Of a DNA stretch of 64,000 bases, positions 50,924 through 60,610 are shown one piece after another. The translations under genes were made by a program, and so were the position numbers. How positions within the stretch are numbered: the first letter of the stretch is position 1; each line of letters opens with the position of its first letter. Source of the DNA: an uncultured Rothia sp. (lineage in GTDB: Bacteria > Actinomycetota > Actinomycetes > Actinomycetales > Micrococcaceae); the NCBI GenBank assembly GCA_946221065.1, contig CAMIIO010000004.1:62001-126000 (forward strand), in the 5' to 3' direction. The notes below the pieces were generated by a model that worked only from the letters and a program-made list of their open reading frames with translations, had not been told where the DNA came from and did no database searches.

Positions 50924-51709
50924 CTAGGCGTCCTCTAGAGGCTCACCGCGCATGAGCTTCACCGCGTCCTTTGAAGGACCGTCATACTTCAAGTTTCCAT
51001 GATCCAAAATCACACCGCGATCACAAATCTTGGATACCATATCGAGGTCATGGCTCACCACCACGAGAGTTTTACCCTGCCGGCAAAGATCTGCAATTTT
51101 ATCAATGCACTTCTTCTGGAAAGGCTCATCACCCACCGCCAGAATCTCATCAATCAGAAAGATATCCGGAGTGGTGTGAATTGCCACAGAGAATGCCAAA
51201 CGCAGGTACATACCCGAAGAATAGAATTTGACCTCAGTATCAATGAAGTCACCGATCTCCGAAAATTCAACTATAGAATCAAATTTCTGGTCGATCTCTT
51301 CCTTAGTCATCCCCAAGATAGCGCCGTTCATATACACATTGTCACGGCCGGTAAGATCCGGGTGAAAACCAGCTCCCACCTCAATCAAACCGGCAATACG
51401 CCCGCGGGTAAGCACTTGGCCATCGTCACCGTTCATCACTCCCGAGATGAGTTTTAGTAGCGTTGATTTACCGGAGCCGTTAAAACCAAGCAGCGCAACC
51501 CGCTCCCCCTGACGGATATCCAGCGTGACGCCGTTAAGCGCGTTGAACTTTTCATTCAAGTCACCTTTTCGCCCTTTAATGAGCCAGATAAAGGCTTCTT
51601 TCATGGAGCGTGTATGGCGCAAGACGAAGCGTTTATAGAGGTTATCGATTCGGATAACTACCGGGCCGTTGGGGTCAACAGGAGGTAGATCTAGTGTTTC
51701 AATATGCAT
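50924..51709 (-). CDS. wzt: Polysaccharide ABC exporter ATPase (Wzt/RfbE type)
   Basis: A 261-residue ABC ATPase. Walker A is LLGFNGSGKSTLLKL, the ABC signature in this family is the FYSSGMYLRLAFSVA segment, Walker B is FLIDEILAVGDEPF, and the switch histidine is in VVVSHDLDMV. The SSGM signature variant and short length match TagH/Wzt/Rv3781 type exporters without a C-terminal carbohydrate-binding domain. It lies 5 bases after the permease gene. It should move lipid-linked galactan or a related glycan across the membrane. Confidence 0.9.
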   Translation of the reverse strand: MHIETLDLPPVDPNGPVVIRIDNLYKRFVLRHTRSMKEAFIWLIKGRKGDLNEKFNALNGVTLDIRQGERVALLGFNGSGKSTLLKLISGVMNGDDGQVLTRGRIAGLIEVGAGFHPDLTGRDNVYMNGAILGMTKEEIDQKFDSIVEFSEIGDFIDTEVKFYSSGMYLRLAFSVAIHTTPDIFLIDEILAVGDEPFQKKCIDKIADLCRQGKTLVVVSHDLDMVSKICDRGVILDHGNLKYDGPSKDAVKLMRGEPLEDA

Positions 51710-51714
51710 AGATA

Positions 51715-52611
51715 TTACAGCTCCTGAGCGAAGTCGCCCTCAAATTTCTTAAACAAGAAATTACCGATCAACACAACTAAGAGAGAGACTCCCAGCGCAA
51801 TGGGCACCCAAAGAGTCAGCAGATGCGGGAACATGTGCCAGTTTCCGGTATCTAACAAAAATTGTTGCTTATCCACACCGAGAGTTGGCTGCCAAAAAGC
51901 GTAGTGAAAAAGCTCCACCGCAACGCTCAAAGGGTTGGTCATATAGATCTCTTGAATATGCGGTATCTGCACCTCACGGGCAACCATGGTCCACGAGTAC
52001 ATAACCGGGGATAGCCAGGTTGCCATCATGAGGAACATATCCACAAGATTTTCGGAATCTCGGAAAAAGACGTTGGCAACACCAAAAATCATGCCAAGAC
52101 CCAGCCCAAAGATCCCGACGATTCCCATACCAACAAAAGCTGCCAGTATTTGCTTTAGGTCCGGGTGCCACCCGACAAAAAGACAAGCCACGGTGAGTAC
52201 CAGTACCTGCGGGATAAAGTGAATAACTCCCACCCACACTGTTGATACGGAAAATAGCTGTCGCGGCAGATAAATCTTCTTAATCAGTGCACCGTTAACG
52301 ACGAAGGCTCGCGCACCGTTGCTAAAGCACTCGGCAAAGAAGTTAATAACGATAATGCCCGAGAACAGGAACACCGAATAATTAGGAAGTCCCTTTTCCA
52401 AGCCTAGGAAGATACCCAGGGCAAGATAAAAGACCAAGAACTGCACGGCAGGTTTGATATAAGACCAGAGAATACCTAGCACGGAGCCGCGGTATCTTAC
52501 CTGAATCTCTTTATCTACCAGCAGTTTTAGCAGATAACGGTTTTTAATGAGACCGCTCAGCCCCAGGGATTTACCTGGGGCTGCAAGCGGCTGATTAGCT
52601 ATATCGCTCAT
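51715..52611 (-). CDS. wzm: Polysaccharide ABC exporter permease (Wzm/RfbD type)
   Basis: A 298-residue ABC-2 permease with about six transmembrane helices (FLVFYLALGIFLGL, IIVINFFAECFSNGARA, VLVLTVACLFVG, GIVGIFGLGLGMIFG). The N-terminal stretch LLVDKEIQVRYRGSVLG is typical for Wzm/TagG/Rv3783. It overlaps glfT2 by 4 bases (ATGA) and is followed by wzt, so mutase, transferase and exporter are in a single operon. Mycobacteria use the same trio to export arabinogalactan precursors. Confidence 0.88.
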   Translation of the reverse strand: MSDIANQPLAAPGKSLGLSGLIKNRYLLKLLVDKEIQVRYRGSVLGILWSYIKPAVQFLVFYLALGIFLGLEKGLPNYSVFLFSGIIVINFFAECFSNGARAFVVNGALIKKIYLPRQLFSVSTVWVGVIHFIPQVLVLTVACLFVGWHPDLKQILAAFVGMGIVGIFGLGLGMIFGVANVFFRDSENLVDMFLMMATWLSPVMYSWTMVAREVQIPHIQEIYMTNPLSVAVELFHYAFWQPTLGVDKQQFLLDTGNWHMFPHLLTLWVPIALGVSLLVVLIGNFLFKKFEGDFAQEL

Positions 52612-54617
52612 CGAGTAATTTCAGACTCCGTGTACTGGTCAAATATTTGTTTCCACTGGTCCATTGACGTGATATGTTTCGCCGCACCCTGATACTGACG
52701 ACGAAGTCTTGGCCACTCTCGCAGAATTTGCGCAGTTAGCTTAGTAGACTCAATCAGTTTTAATCGTAGCTGATCAGGATCTCGCTTATACCAAGACACC
52801 GCTGATCCTTCTGCATTAGAAACTAATGCAGAGTCATATTGAGACATCCTCCACCAGCGATTATCTTGGTGCGCAATATGTGCTTGTGGAGCCTTCTTGT
52901 TAGATTCTTTTACCGGCTTAAGTAACTGTTTTCCAACAGTCTTCAATGCCCACGGTGCAAGAGTCTTGTAAGAAGGAGCTGAGAACCCTCGCCCATTGCG
53001 TGGCGGCTTATCCATTTTAGGTTCGGGGAAGGCTTCAACATCTTCTTTAAACTGAGCATCAGAATACTGCTTAGCTAGCTCACGAATCTGAGGAAGTCTA
53101 ATCGGTTGAATCTCATGAAGCTGCTCAGGCCCTGCCAATACATCGCGAAGAGCCATGATGCGGCCGTGTTCCGTAAAGTATTGCATTGAAATCAAGTGCT
53201 TTACATCCGCGTATGAGGATTCTCGAAGCAATCGTCCACCACGTTCGTAAGGAGAGTGCAATAGCGAAGCAATGATTCGGTTGCGAATATGAAAGTATGC
53301 CTGCCAGCCAACTAAATCGTCTTTGTCAATCCAGGACACATGCCATACCGCCGCACCGGGAAGCGAGACTGTATGGTAGCCAGCTTTTTTAGCACGTAAC
53401 CCAAACTCAACATCATCCCATTTAATAAAGATTGGAAGAGATAACCCAATTTCTTTAATGACCTGAGTAGGAATGAGATCCATCCACCAACCATTGTAAT
53501 CTACGTCAGTACGGCGATGTAGCCACGGAGTACTGCGTAAATTCGAATGTAGAAAATCATGTCCGAGCGATTGATCCTGGTGAGGCAGATCTGGCTGGAA
53601 GCGGTATTTATTAACAATCTCACCAAAAGTATGAAGCACCGTGCGATTATACAAGTCGAACATGTGCCCACCCACAATAGTAGGCTTTCGGCACATATCT
53701 GCAAAAGTCAGTAGACGAGTGATAGATTCAGGCTCAACAACGACGTCATCATCGAGCAATAATACATAATCGCTACCGTTTTGAACGCCTTCGTACATAC
53801 CTCGAGAGAACCCTCCTGATCCTCCAAGGTTTGCCTGGTTAATAATACGAAGTTTTCCTTGAAGAGTCGCAGCTACTTCTTCAAACTCTTCTTCATCCTG
53901 AAGCTTTTTATCACCCTGATCCACAATTAGAATTTCTTGCAGATGCTCTAAGATCTCTGGATTTGCTGCTAGAGATCGGAGGTTATTAAGACAGAACTCT
54001 TGTTTGTTCATTGTCGTAATCTGCAGAGTAATTTTTCCAGGAGTCCGTCCGTTATCTTTACCTTGCCATTCTGCAGATTCAAGAATGAGGTTTTTGCTTC
54101 CTGCAACAAGTTCAAACCAATACCAACCGCCATCACCAAATGGTTTTAAGGTGAGATCAAAGGTAGAAACTTCTTGGCTTGAAACCTGTTTAGAGTCTAC
54201 TCGTTGAAGAGAGCCTCGTGCATTAGATTTATAAACAATGATAGTGCCTTCGCCTTGAGTTACTACTTGTAGGCGAATCTCTGTCAAAGTAGTCCAGCGC
54301 TTCCAATAAGATGCAGGGAAAGCATTGAAATAGGTTGCAAAAGAAAGCCTGTTACCAGCACGAACTAATGTTGATTCGCGTCCGAGAAAGTCCTCAGTAT
54401 GAGTCTCAGAGGTTGAGGTAGCACGAGCTTTGGCGGGACTTTGTGCGTCGCTCTCCTGAGACATCGAGTCGTTAGAAGTGAGAGCACCATTCATCGTAGA
54501 AAGTTGTACTCCCATAGCAATACCAGAATCTACGTAGAGAGGAGTTGTATCCATCTCTTGCCGTTCTGGGAAGATAACACGTTGCAACGTTTTCATTGAA
54601 TTCTTTTCTTTAGCCAT
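52608..54617 (-). CDS. glfT2: Galactofuranosyltransferase, GlfT2-like
   Basis: A 669-residue GT2 enzyme. The N-terminal ~190 residues form a beta-rich domain; the GT-A domain begins KITLQITTMNKQEFCLNN; the metal site is LLLDDDVVVEP; NGWWMDLIP, FIKWDDVEFGLRAKKAGYH and VWHVSWIDKDDLVGWQAYF are strongly GlfT2-like. In mycobacteria GlfT2 polymerises galactan with alternating beta-1,5 and beta-1,6 links (established). Length is close to the mycobacterial protein. It starts 2 bases after glf. The presence in a bacterium without mycolic acids suggests a galactofuran-type wall glycan, which is an inference. Confidence 0.92.
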   Translation of the reverse strand: MAKEKNSMKTLQRVIFPERQEMDTTPLYVDSGIAMGVQLSTMNGALTSNDSMSQESDAQSPAKARATSTSETHTEDFLGRESTLVRAGNRLSFATYFNAFPASYWKRWTTLTEIRLQVVTQGEGTIIVYKSNARGSLQRVDSKQVSSQEVSTFDLTLKPFGDGGWYWFELVAGSKNLILESAEWQGKDNGRTPGKITLQITTMNKQEFCLNNLRSLAANPEILEHLQEILIVDQGDKKLQDEEEFEEVAATLQGKLRIINQANLGGSGGFSRGMYEGVQNGSDYVLLLDDDVVVEPESITRLLTFADMCRKPTIVGGHMFDLYNRTVLHTFGEIVNKYRFQPDLPHQDQSLGHDFLHSNLRSTPWLHRRTDVDYNGWWMDLIPTQVIKEIGLSLPIFIKWDDVEFGLRAKKAGYHTVSLPGAAVWHVSWIDKDDLVGWQAYFHIRNRIIASLLHSPYERGGRLLRESSYADVKHLISMQYFTEHGRIMALRDVLAGPEQLHEIQPIRLPQIRELAKQYSDAQFKEDVEAFPEPKMDKPPRNGRGFSAPSYKTLAPWALKTVGKQLLKPVKESNKKAPQAHIAHQDNRWWRMSQYDSALVSNAEGSAVSWYKRDPDQLRLKLIESTKLTAQILREWPRLRRQYQGAAKHITSMDQWKQIFDQYTESEITR

Positions 54618-54619
54618 AA

Positions 54620-55825
54620 TTACGCGTCAACTCCACCTGAGACGAGCTTCTCGCCTTTTTCAAAGTGAGGAGCAATTTTATTGTCAAACATTGACAGTGC
54701 GGCGCCGATTGCCATGTGCATATCGAGGTACTTATAAGTACCCAAACGTCCACCGAAGAGCACGTTATTCTCCCCTGCTGCCAGATCACGATATGCAAGG
54801 AGCTTTTCGCGATCCACCGAGGTATTAACCGGGTAGTACGGCTCATCGCCCTTTTCTGCGAAACGAGAGAACTCGCGCATAATGACGGTTGCATCCTTAG
54901 TGTAGTCACGCTCGGGGTGGAAGTGACGGAACTCGTGAATACGGGTGTAGGGGTATTCGGCGTCGGGGTAGTTCATTACGGCACAACCCTGGAAATCCTC
55001 AATCGGGAGGACTTCTTTTTCCAAGTCGATAGTACGCCAGGAGAGATCTCCCTCGGCATAGTCAAAATAACGGTCTACCGGACCGGTGTACACCACGGGC
55101 ACCTGACCAAGCACCTTAGACCGTGAATACTCGTGGCCGTCCTCGAAGAAATCGGTATTGAGCAACACCTCAATGTTCGGGTGTGCCGCCATACGCTCAA
55201 GCCAAGCTGCGTAACCATCTACGGGCAGACCCTCGTACTTATCGTTGAAGTAGCGGTTGTCGTAGTTGTAGCGCACGGGTAAACGGGAAATAATTGACGC
55301 CGGCAAATCGGCGGGATCGGTCTGCCACTGCTTAGCGGTGTAGTGCTTAATAAACGCCTCATAGAGCGGGCGTCCAATCAACGAAATGCCTTTATCGTTG
55401 AGGTTCTGCGGATCAGTTCCGGCGAGCTCCCCCGCCTGTTCCTGAATCAAAGCTTTCGCTTCACCGGGCGAGTATGCAGCATTGAAGAACTGGTTGATAG
55501 TACCCAAGTTGATAGGCATGGGATATACCACGCCGTTATGGTGAGTGTAAACCTTGTGAACATAGTTAGTGAATCCGGTAAAACGATTCACGTACTCCCA
55601 CACACGTTCGTTAGAGGTGTGGAACAAGTGGGCACCATATTTGTGGATTTCGATTCCGGTTTGCTCTTCGTTTTCGCTGTAGGCGTTACCGCCAATGTGA
55701 GAACGACGGTCGAGCAAAGCTACCTTCAGACCCAGCTTCGTTGCGGCTTGCTCCGCAATAGTAAGGCCAAAAAGACCCGATCCGACGACGACGAGATCAG
55801 CGTTCACAAATACTCCTGTACTCAT
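54620..55825 (-). CDS. glf: UDP-galactopyranose mutase
   Basis: Flavoenzyme that interconverts UDP-galactopyranose and UDP-galactofuranose, supplying donors for GlfT2. The FAD-binding motif is LVVVGSGLFGLTIAE, followed by DRRSHIGGNAYSE and YGAHLFHTSNERVWEYV. The active-site region (TAKQWQTDPADLP; RYNYDNRYFNDKYEGLP) and C-terminal GRLGTYKYLDMHMAIGAAL are present. At 401 residues it is complete. It heads the glf-glfT2-wzm-wzt operon, and diverges from the EssC-like ATPase. Confidence 0.96.
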   Translation of the reverse strand: MSTGVFVNADLVVVGSGLFGLTIAEQAATKLGLKVALLDRRSHIGGNAYSENEEQTGIEIHKYGAHLFHTSNERVWEYVNRFTGFTNYVHKVYTHHNGVVYPMPINLGTINQFFNAAYSPGEAKALIQEQAGELAGTDPQNLNDKGISLIGRPLYEAFIKHYTAKQWQTDPADLPASIISRLPVRYNYDNRYFNDKYEGLPVDGYAAWLERMAAHPNIEVLLNTDFFEDGHEYSRSKVLGQVPVVYTGPVDRYFDYAEGDLSWRTIDLEKEVLPIEDFQGCAVMNYPDAEYPYTRIHEFRHFHPERDYTKDATVIMREFSRFAEKGDEPYYPVNTSVDREKLLAYRDLAAGENNVLFGGRLGTYKYLDMHMAIGAALSMFDNKIAPHFEKGEKLVSGGVDA

Positions 55826-56190
55826 GGTGCCTGTTCCACAAGAGGCAGACCCATAGTTAATGTCAATGGTGCAAAGTCCGGTACGTTCATATATCCGACT
55901 TAAAGGTGCCCTTTCCTACGTTAGTAAGGAAGAATCCTGCCTTGCTGGCCGCAACGAAAGCGCATACTTACAACAAAACTACCCGAAATTTAGAACTGGT
56001 GTTATTCACTTCGGGATAATTTGAGAGTGTTCTCAGTTTATAAGGTCCAGACTACGAACGCATATCGGAATTTTTATGGACGGAGAACCGGAACAGAACT
56101 TTGAGTCAGAATTTTCATCCGGACAAGTTATCCACAAGTACCCAAAAATTTTTCTTGTGTGTAGGTAACTTTTGCAGTGTGCTTGAAACT
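55826..56190. other. Divergent intergenic region between glf and the EssC-like gene
   Basis: 365 bases from the glf start to the proposed start of the FtsK/EssC-like gene. A 5-bp inverted repeat TGAGA-GTGT-TCTCA lies at 56022-56035, followed by an AT-rich stretch. A weak TTGACA-like hexamer is seen on the glf strand near 55860. A 30-codon open frame starts at 56076 but has no resemblance to a known protein and I do not call it. Confidence 0.35.
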
Positions 56191-59100
56191 ATGAACCATA
56201 CATTTCTTCTCGAAGTTCCATACACTCAACGTTTTGAACCGCTAGCTGTTGAGAGCTCTTCCGCGTTATCGGGGAAGGAGCTTGAACATCATATCTGCGC
56301 GCTTTTTGATACGGAAAACGGCTGGTGCGATAGCACGGGACGCGCCCTGGAAGATCTCGAGACAGTCACTTCGCTGCCTTTAGGAGAAATCTTACGTTTT
56401 ACTCCCGGCTATCAGAAGCCTCTACTTCAGCGGGGTATTGACCACGCTTCTTATTGTTTACAAGTGGTTGAGGGGCCTGACGCGGGATGGAGCCTTCCGC
56501 TGTATCGAGGTAGAGAATATACGGTGGGTCGTAGTGGTACTGATATTGAGATTAACGATGAGTATGTGCCGGCAATGTGGGGTGTTCTTTCTCTGACGTA
56601 TAACGGGTTTGAGCTGAGTGTGGATGGAGAGAGTATTCGTCTTTACCCGGGCATCGAGTACCGGCTGGGGCAGAGCGTCATCGTGTTTTCGGCAGATCGA
56701 GGGTGTGAGCATCGTTATGGATCGGAAGATCTGATAGCTCCGATTTCTCCTGAGTTGCCTCGGTATCGAAAGTCTTGGCAGCTTCTTGCCATGATCGTAA
56801 TTCCACTTATAGCAGGAACGGCAATTGCCTGGGTTACGGGTATGTGGCTCTTTTTACTTTTTTCGTTGGCTTCTTCGGCGGTGATTTCCTTTCAGTGGTT
56901 CACTCAGCGTGGACAGTCTCGTAAGTATCACCAGGCTCTTAACCACGCTATTGAACGGGATTGGGAAAGAGCCGCCTCTATTCATCACCCAGGGTGTACA
57001 AATTTTTCGTGTTCTCCGCAACAAGAGGTGCTGTGGCTAGGTAAGACAGCTCGTTCCCCTCATATAAATCATGCGGATTTTAAAGACAATCCGTTGCCGT
57101 TATTAGATGAGGGGTCGTTATATGTGGGGTTTAGTAGCCATCAGCCGTGGCGAATAGAGATACATGTAGGTGATGCCGTGCTCCGGCATTTTTTGGTACA
57201 GCTTGCGGCAAAATCTGTGGGGAATGTATGGGTTTCGTCATCTTTGTGCGCTGAGCAGGAAGAGATTTTTCGTCCTCTGCTGGTGGTTCCGGGCTGCTTG
57301 GTATGGTCTGGGGAACAAACGGATGATTCACTCCCCCAATCGTGGTTACTCATCTCAGCGGTAGAGAAGAATAGCGCAGAGAAGATGTGGCAGGGGCCGT
57401 GCCTGGTGGTTCATATTACTCGTGGAGAAGTCTGCGAATCTTTGGAGGGTATTACTTCTCCTTATGCGCTTGTGCTTCGTCAAAAACCAGGGGCTGCGGA
57501 AACAGAGTTAGAGCTTTCTCGTGCGGAGCAGTCGGAGTGGGTAGTTCCGGGTATCTCTGGTGCTACAACACATTATGTGGGCACCGGAATTTCTTCTGAA
57601 GTTTATATCAAACACCTCTCCGAGCTATGCCGTTATCGTGGTCCGCACAAAGTTGGCAGTTCGGGTGGTTTAGTGTCTCCCATGGCTTCTGAGCATCCAG
57701 AGTTTGCGCCCGAATCTATTGTGGACTCTTGGCTAGAGCATCGTTATACTCCTGCGCTGACGGCGTTGCTGGGGGCTGGGGAAAACGGTGAAGTGCTAGT
57801 AGATTTTTTGGCTGATGGCCCACATTTTTTGGTAGCGGGAACTACTGGCGCCGGTAAATCACAGGTTCTACGTGCTCTATTGCTTTCTTTGCTCTATCGG
57901 TATTCCCCAGAACGACTGGGATTGGTTCTGATTGATTTTAAGGGAGCTGCAAGTTTAGGAGTTTTTGGTGCCGTTCCACACACGAAGGCGCTGATTTCTG
58001 ACTTGGAGGAGGCAGAGATGCAGCGCACCCTCAAATTTTTAAGGGCCGATCTTCACCGCAGAGAGCAGGTTTTCCGTGAGCTAGGCGTCAAGGATTTTGG
58101 AGAGTATCTAGCGTTTCATCGTGAGGCTAAGAGCGTCCCTACCTTCTGCGAATTATTGATTGTTGTTGATGAATTTAAGATGCTGGTGGAGACTATTCCT
58201 GCTGCGATGGATGAGTTGCTGAGGGTAGCCACGCTTGGTCGGTCTTTGGGTGTGCATTTGGTCTTAGCTACGCAGCGACCTCAGGGTGCGGTATCTGCTG
58301 ATATTCGTTCTAATATCGCTACGACGGTGTGTTTACGTGTGGCTTCAGCGCAGGAATCAATGAGCGTGTTAGGTAGCGACGTCGCGGCTCAGATTTCTTC
58401 GGCTACACCGGGAGTTGGTTTTGTGCAGTTTCCGGATGGGACGTTGAAAAAATTTCGAGGAACCTATGTAGATGCCCCGCGGATGGGCCAGGAGCAGGGA
58501 ACCGTGCAACTGAGTATTTTAGGTACCTCTATCAGCAGGACGACGGAGCGAAAGTCCTCGGGATTTGTTCAAGAGGATGCGGTGATTAGGGATTACCTAA
58601 AGATACTTCCTGAAGTAGATTCTGTTTCTGAGCAATACTGCCCGATCCCGAATCGTCCGCTGCCTCCGCAGGAACTATCTACGCAAGACAACTCGTGCAA
58701 AAATGTGGGAGCTCTGCTGGGTATTGTGGAGGTTCCCGAAAAGGGGATTCAGGAACCATTGCATTATGGCGTGCGTCAAAGCGGTCTACAGATTATTGGC
58801 AGTAGCGCAGAGACTCGCGGACTATTGGCTTCGTTGATTGTTCAGTATGCGCTTGGCGGGCACGATGTATATTGTGTGAGCGGGGACTATCATTCGCTGC
58901 GTGGACTGCGTCAGATGCTTGATGATTTGAAGGTTACTCCGGCTGCGCTCATAGGACCTGATGATCCAGAGTTCTTGTGTTACGTTATCAAGAGTTTTCA
59001 GCAGCAGTGTTCTTCGGATTCAGCGCTTTTTGTGTGCGATGCTCTCGATACGTGGATGGAGCAGAACATCCGGGAGGCGGCAGCGCAAAATATCTTGTGC

Positions 59101-60030
59101 GAGTTATTTGCTTCGGCGGAGAGTCCGTCTGTTAACGTGATTGCTACCGCGCAGAAAACATTGCGTGGAAAGCTTTCTCAGTACTTCAACACCACTTTAA
59201 GAAGTGCTCGTTCGGTAAGCCAGGATCCGTTATTTAGCGTATCTAAACGTCAATTACCTGTAGACGGAAACTTTTTGGCAGAAGGTACTATTCTCTCAGC
59301 GTTAGGTATTGGGCCCGCCGTTACCGCAGCCGAACTAACGCCTGTATCTATGCCCACGCGGAAACCACATTGTTTACCCGGGGGTGTTGCCCGTTATGAG
59401 CAGTTGCCCAGTACGGTAACTCTTGCGGAGGTTCCCCCGGTTTCTTTGGGGTCAAGAACTACCTCACAAATTACGGTACGTATTGGTTTAGGGGAACGAC
59501 GACGCGCGGCAAGTTTATCTTTGCCGCTACACGAGTTCACTATGGTGTGGGGAAAACGTGGGACCGGAAAGACCTCTTTCTTCGCCGCTCTAAAAGCTCT
59601 TAATACACACCTGAATTTTGTTCAGATAGATGCGACCAAAAATCCCAGCGTTGAAGAAGTGCTAGCTCTTATCAAACACTGTCAGCGGCAAGAACCCGGT
59701 ATTTTAATCATCGATAATGTGCATGTGCTTGCCCCAGCCGCGCAACAGATAATTGTGGAACACCGTGAGAGTTTTCAGCACATCTTCTGCGCTGCTCCAC
59801 AGGAACAGAAACATCTACGACCTATCCTTGCCTCGTTAACCGGTGCAATCCGTGGCGTTGTTTTGTACCCTGCTCACCTTTCAGATCTTGAAGTGCTCGC
59901 GGGAGCGTACCTGCCGCCACTGCTCAAAACATCTGGGCGGGTTCCTCCTGGGCGAGCCGTTATAGCACACGGTGGAAAGATGTCGGCAGTACAGATTCCG
60001 TTGGATTCAGGATATAGCGATGAGGGTTAA
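56191..60030 (+). CDS. EssC/EccC-like FtsK/SpoIIIE ATPase with degenerate FHA domain
   Basis: A 1,279-residue protein. A region at about residues 85-180 is an FHA-like fold (YTVGRSGTDIEINDEYV) but lacks the usual S-x-x-H, so it may not bind phosphothreonine. Two transmembrane helices follow (LLAMIVIPLIAGTAIAW, MWLFLLFSLASSAVISF). Then come three ATPase modules: D1 with Walker A AGTTGAGKSQVL (about 550) and IVVDEFKML; D2 with a degenerate loop GSSAETRG (about 860); D3 with GKRGTGKTSFF (about 1120) and IIDNVHVL. This order matches EssC of type VII secretion. No WXG100 gene, EsxB or other ESX component is in the window. ATG at 56191 chosen; no strong ribosome site is seen, and the frame opens at 56101. 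Confidence 0.85.
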   Translation: MNHTFLLEVPYTQRFEPLAVESSSALSGKELEHHICALFDTENGWCDSTGRALEDLETVTSLPLGEILRFTPGYQKPLLQRGIDHASYCLQVVEGPDAGWSLPLYRGREYTVGRSGTDIEINDEYVPAMWGVLSLTYNGFELSVDGESIRLYPGIEYRLGQSVIVFSADRGCEHRYGSEDLIAPISPELPRYRKSWQLLAMIVIPLIAGTAIAWVTGMWLFLLFSLASSAVISFQWFTQRGQSRKYHQALNHAIERDWERAASIHHPGCTNFSCSPQQEVLWLGKTARSPHINHADFKDNPLPLLDEGSLYVGFSSHQPWRIEIHVGDAVLRHFLVQLAAKSVGNVWVSSSLCAEQEEIFRPLLVVPGCLVWSGEQTDDSLPQSWLLISAVEKNSAEKMWQGPCLVVHITRGEVCESLEGITSPYALVLRQKPGAAETELELSRAEQSEWVVPGISGATTHYVGTGISSEVYIKHLSELCRYRGPHKVGSSGGLVSPMASEHPEFAPESIVDSWLEHRYTPALTALLGAGENGEVLVDFLADGPHFLVAGTTGAGKSQVLRALLLSLLYRYSPERLGLVLIDFKGAASLGVFGAVPHTKALISDLEEAEMQRTLKFLRADLHRREQVFRELGVKDFGEYLAFHREAKSVPTFCELLIVVDEFKMLVETIPAAMDELLRVATLGRSLGVHLVLATQRPQGAVSADIRSNIATTVCLRVASAQESMSVLGSDVAAQISSATPGVGFVQFPDGTLKKFRGTYVDAPRMGQEQGTVQLSILGTSISRTTERKSSGFVQEDAVIRDYLKILPEVDSVSEQYCPIPNRPLPPQELSTQDNSCKNVGALLGIVEVPEKGIQEPLHYGVRQSGLQIIGSSAETRGLLASLIVQYALGGHDVYCVSGDYHSLRGLRQMLDDLKVTPAALIGPDDPEFLCYVIKSFQQQCSSDSALFVCDALDTWMEQNIREAAAQNILCELFASAESPSVNVIATAQKTLRGKLSQYFNTTLRSARSVSQDPLFSVSKRQLPVDGNFLAEGTILSALGIGPAVTAAELTPVSMPTRKPHCLPGGVARYEQLPSTVTLAEVPPVSLGSRTTSQITVRIGLGERRRAASLSLPLHEFTMVWGKRGTGKTSFFAALKALNTHLNFVQIDATKNPSVEEVLALIKHCQRQEPGILIIDNVHVLAPAAQQIIVEHRESFQHIFCAAPQEQKHLRPILASLTGAIRGVVLYPAHLSDLEVLAGAYLPPLLKTSGRVPPGRAVIAHGGKMSAVQIPLDSGYSDEG

Positions 60031-60425
60031 ATTCTTGGCTGGGAGTGCTCTTCCAAAAATTTTTGGGTTGCAGGAACAAATAGAAGTACCAGTATCGCTC
60101 CACCTAGAACAACACCAAGCACTCCTAGCAAGGGCTGGCCGCCCAAAAGGATTTGTACTCCGATGATCACTAAAAATAGTTGCCATACCAGAATCATTGA
60201 GCGTGTCGAAGATTTTCCTCTTCCCAAGTTACGTGCAGAGACTCCTAGCACTGCAGCAACTGCCACAAAGAAAAGTGCCAGCATTATAACGTTGCCTAGC
60301 CCCAATCCGGACTGAGAAAAAGCAAGCACCAACATAACGGCGTATGCGATAATCCCCAGAGCTTCTAAGGCAACGAGTATCGTTATGGCTCTGACAGTTG
60401 AGGGTTGAGTAATGGTGGTTTTCAT
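60027..60425 (-). CDS. Four-helix membrane protein of unknown function
   Basis: A 132-residue protein with four probable transmembrane segments (ITILVALEALGIIAYAVML; IMLALFFVAVAAVLGVS; MILVWQLFLVIIGVQILL; LLGVLGVVLGGAILVLLFV) and short charged loops. It has no known motif. Its 3' end overlaps the end of the EssC-like gene by 4 bases on the opposite strand. ATG at 60425. Similar small proteins occur next to whiB1 in related actinobacteria by my recollection, which is weak evidence. Confidence 0.6.
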   Translation of the reverse strand: MKTTITQPSTVRAITILVALEALGIIAYAVMLVLAFSQSGLGLGNVIMLALFFVAVAAVLGVSARNLGRGKSSTRSMILVWQLFLVIIGVQILLGGQPLLGVLGVVLGGAILVLLFVPATQKFLEEHSQPRI

Positions 60426-60610
60426 AGATCCTCACGGTTATTCGTCTTCGAACTATCGTAGTGCACTTTACTGGTAGTAGAAGGAGCTCTCTATACCTCA
60501 TAAGCGCCTAAAATTCTCTGTGAGATATCGCTCAGAGAGTCAGCATATTTTCTTTTCGAAACCTCTTGTTTACATTTTGGTTACGTGGGAAAGTTATTGA
60601 GGTTTAGAAA

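Noticed and set aside
56076..56168. A 30-codon open frame upstream of the EssC-like gene.
   Set aside because: No resemblance to any protein, not supported by a good ribosome site, overlaps the longer frame of the ATPase gene.
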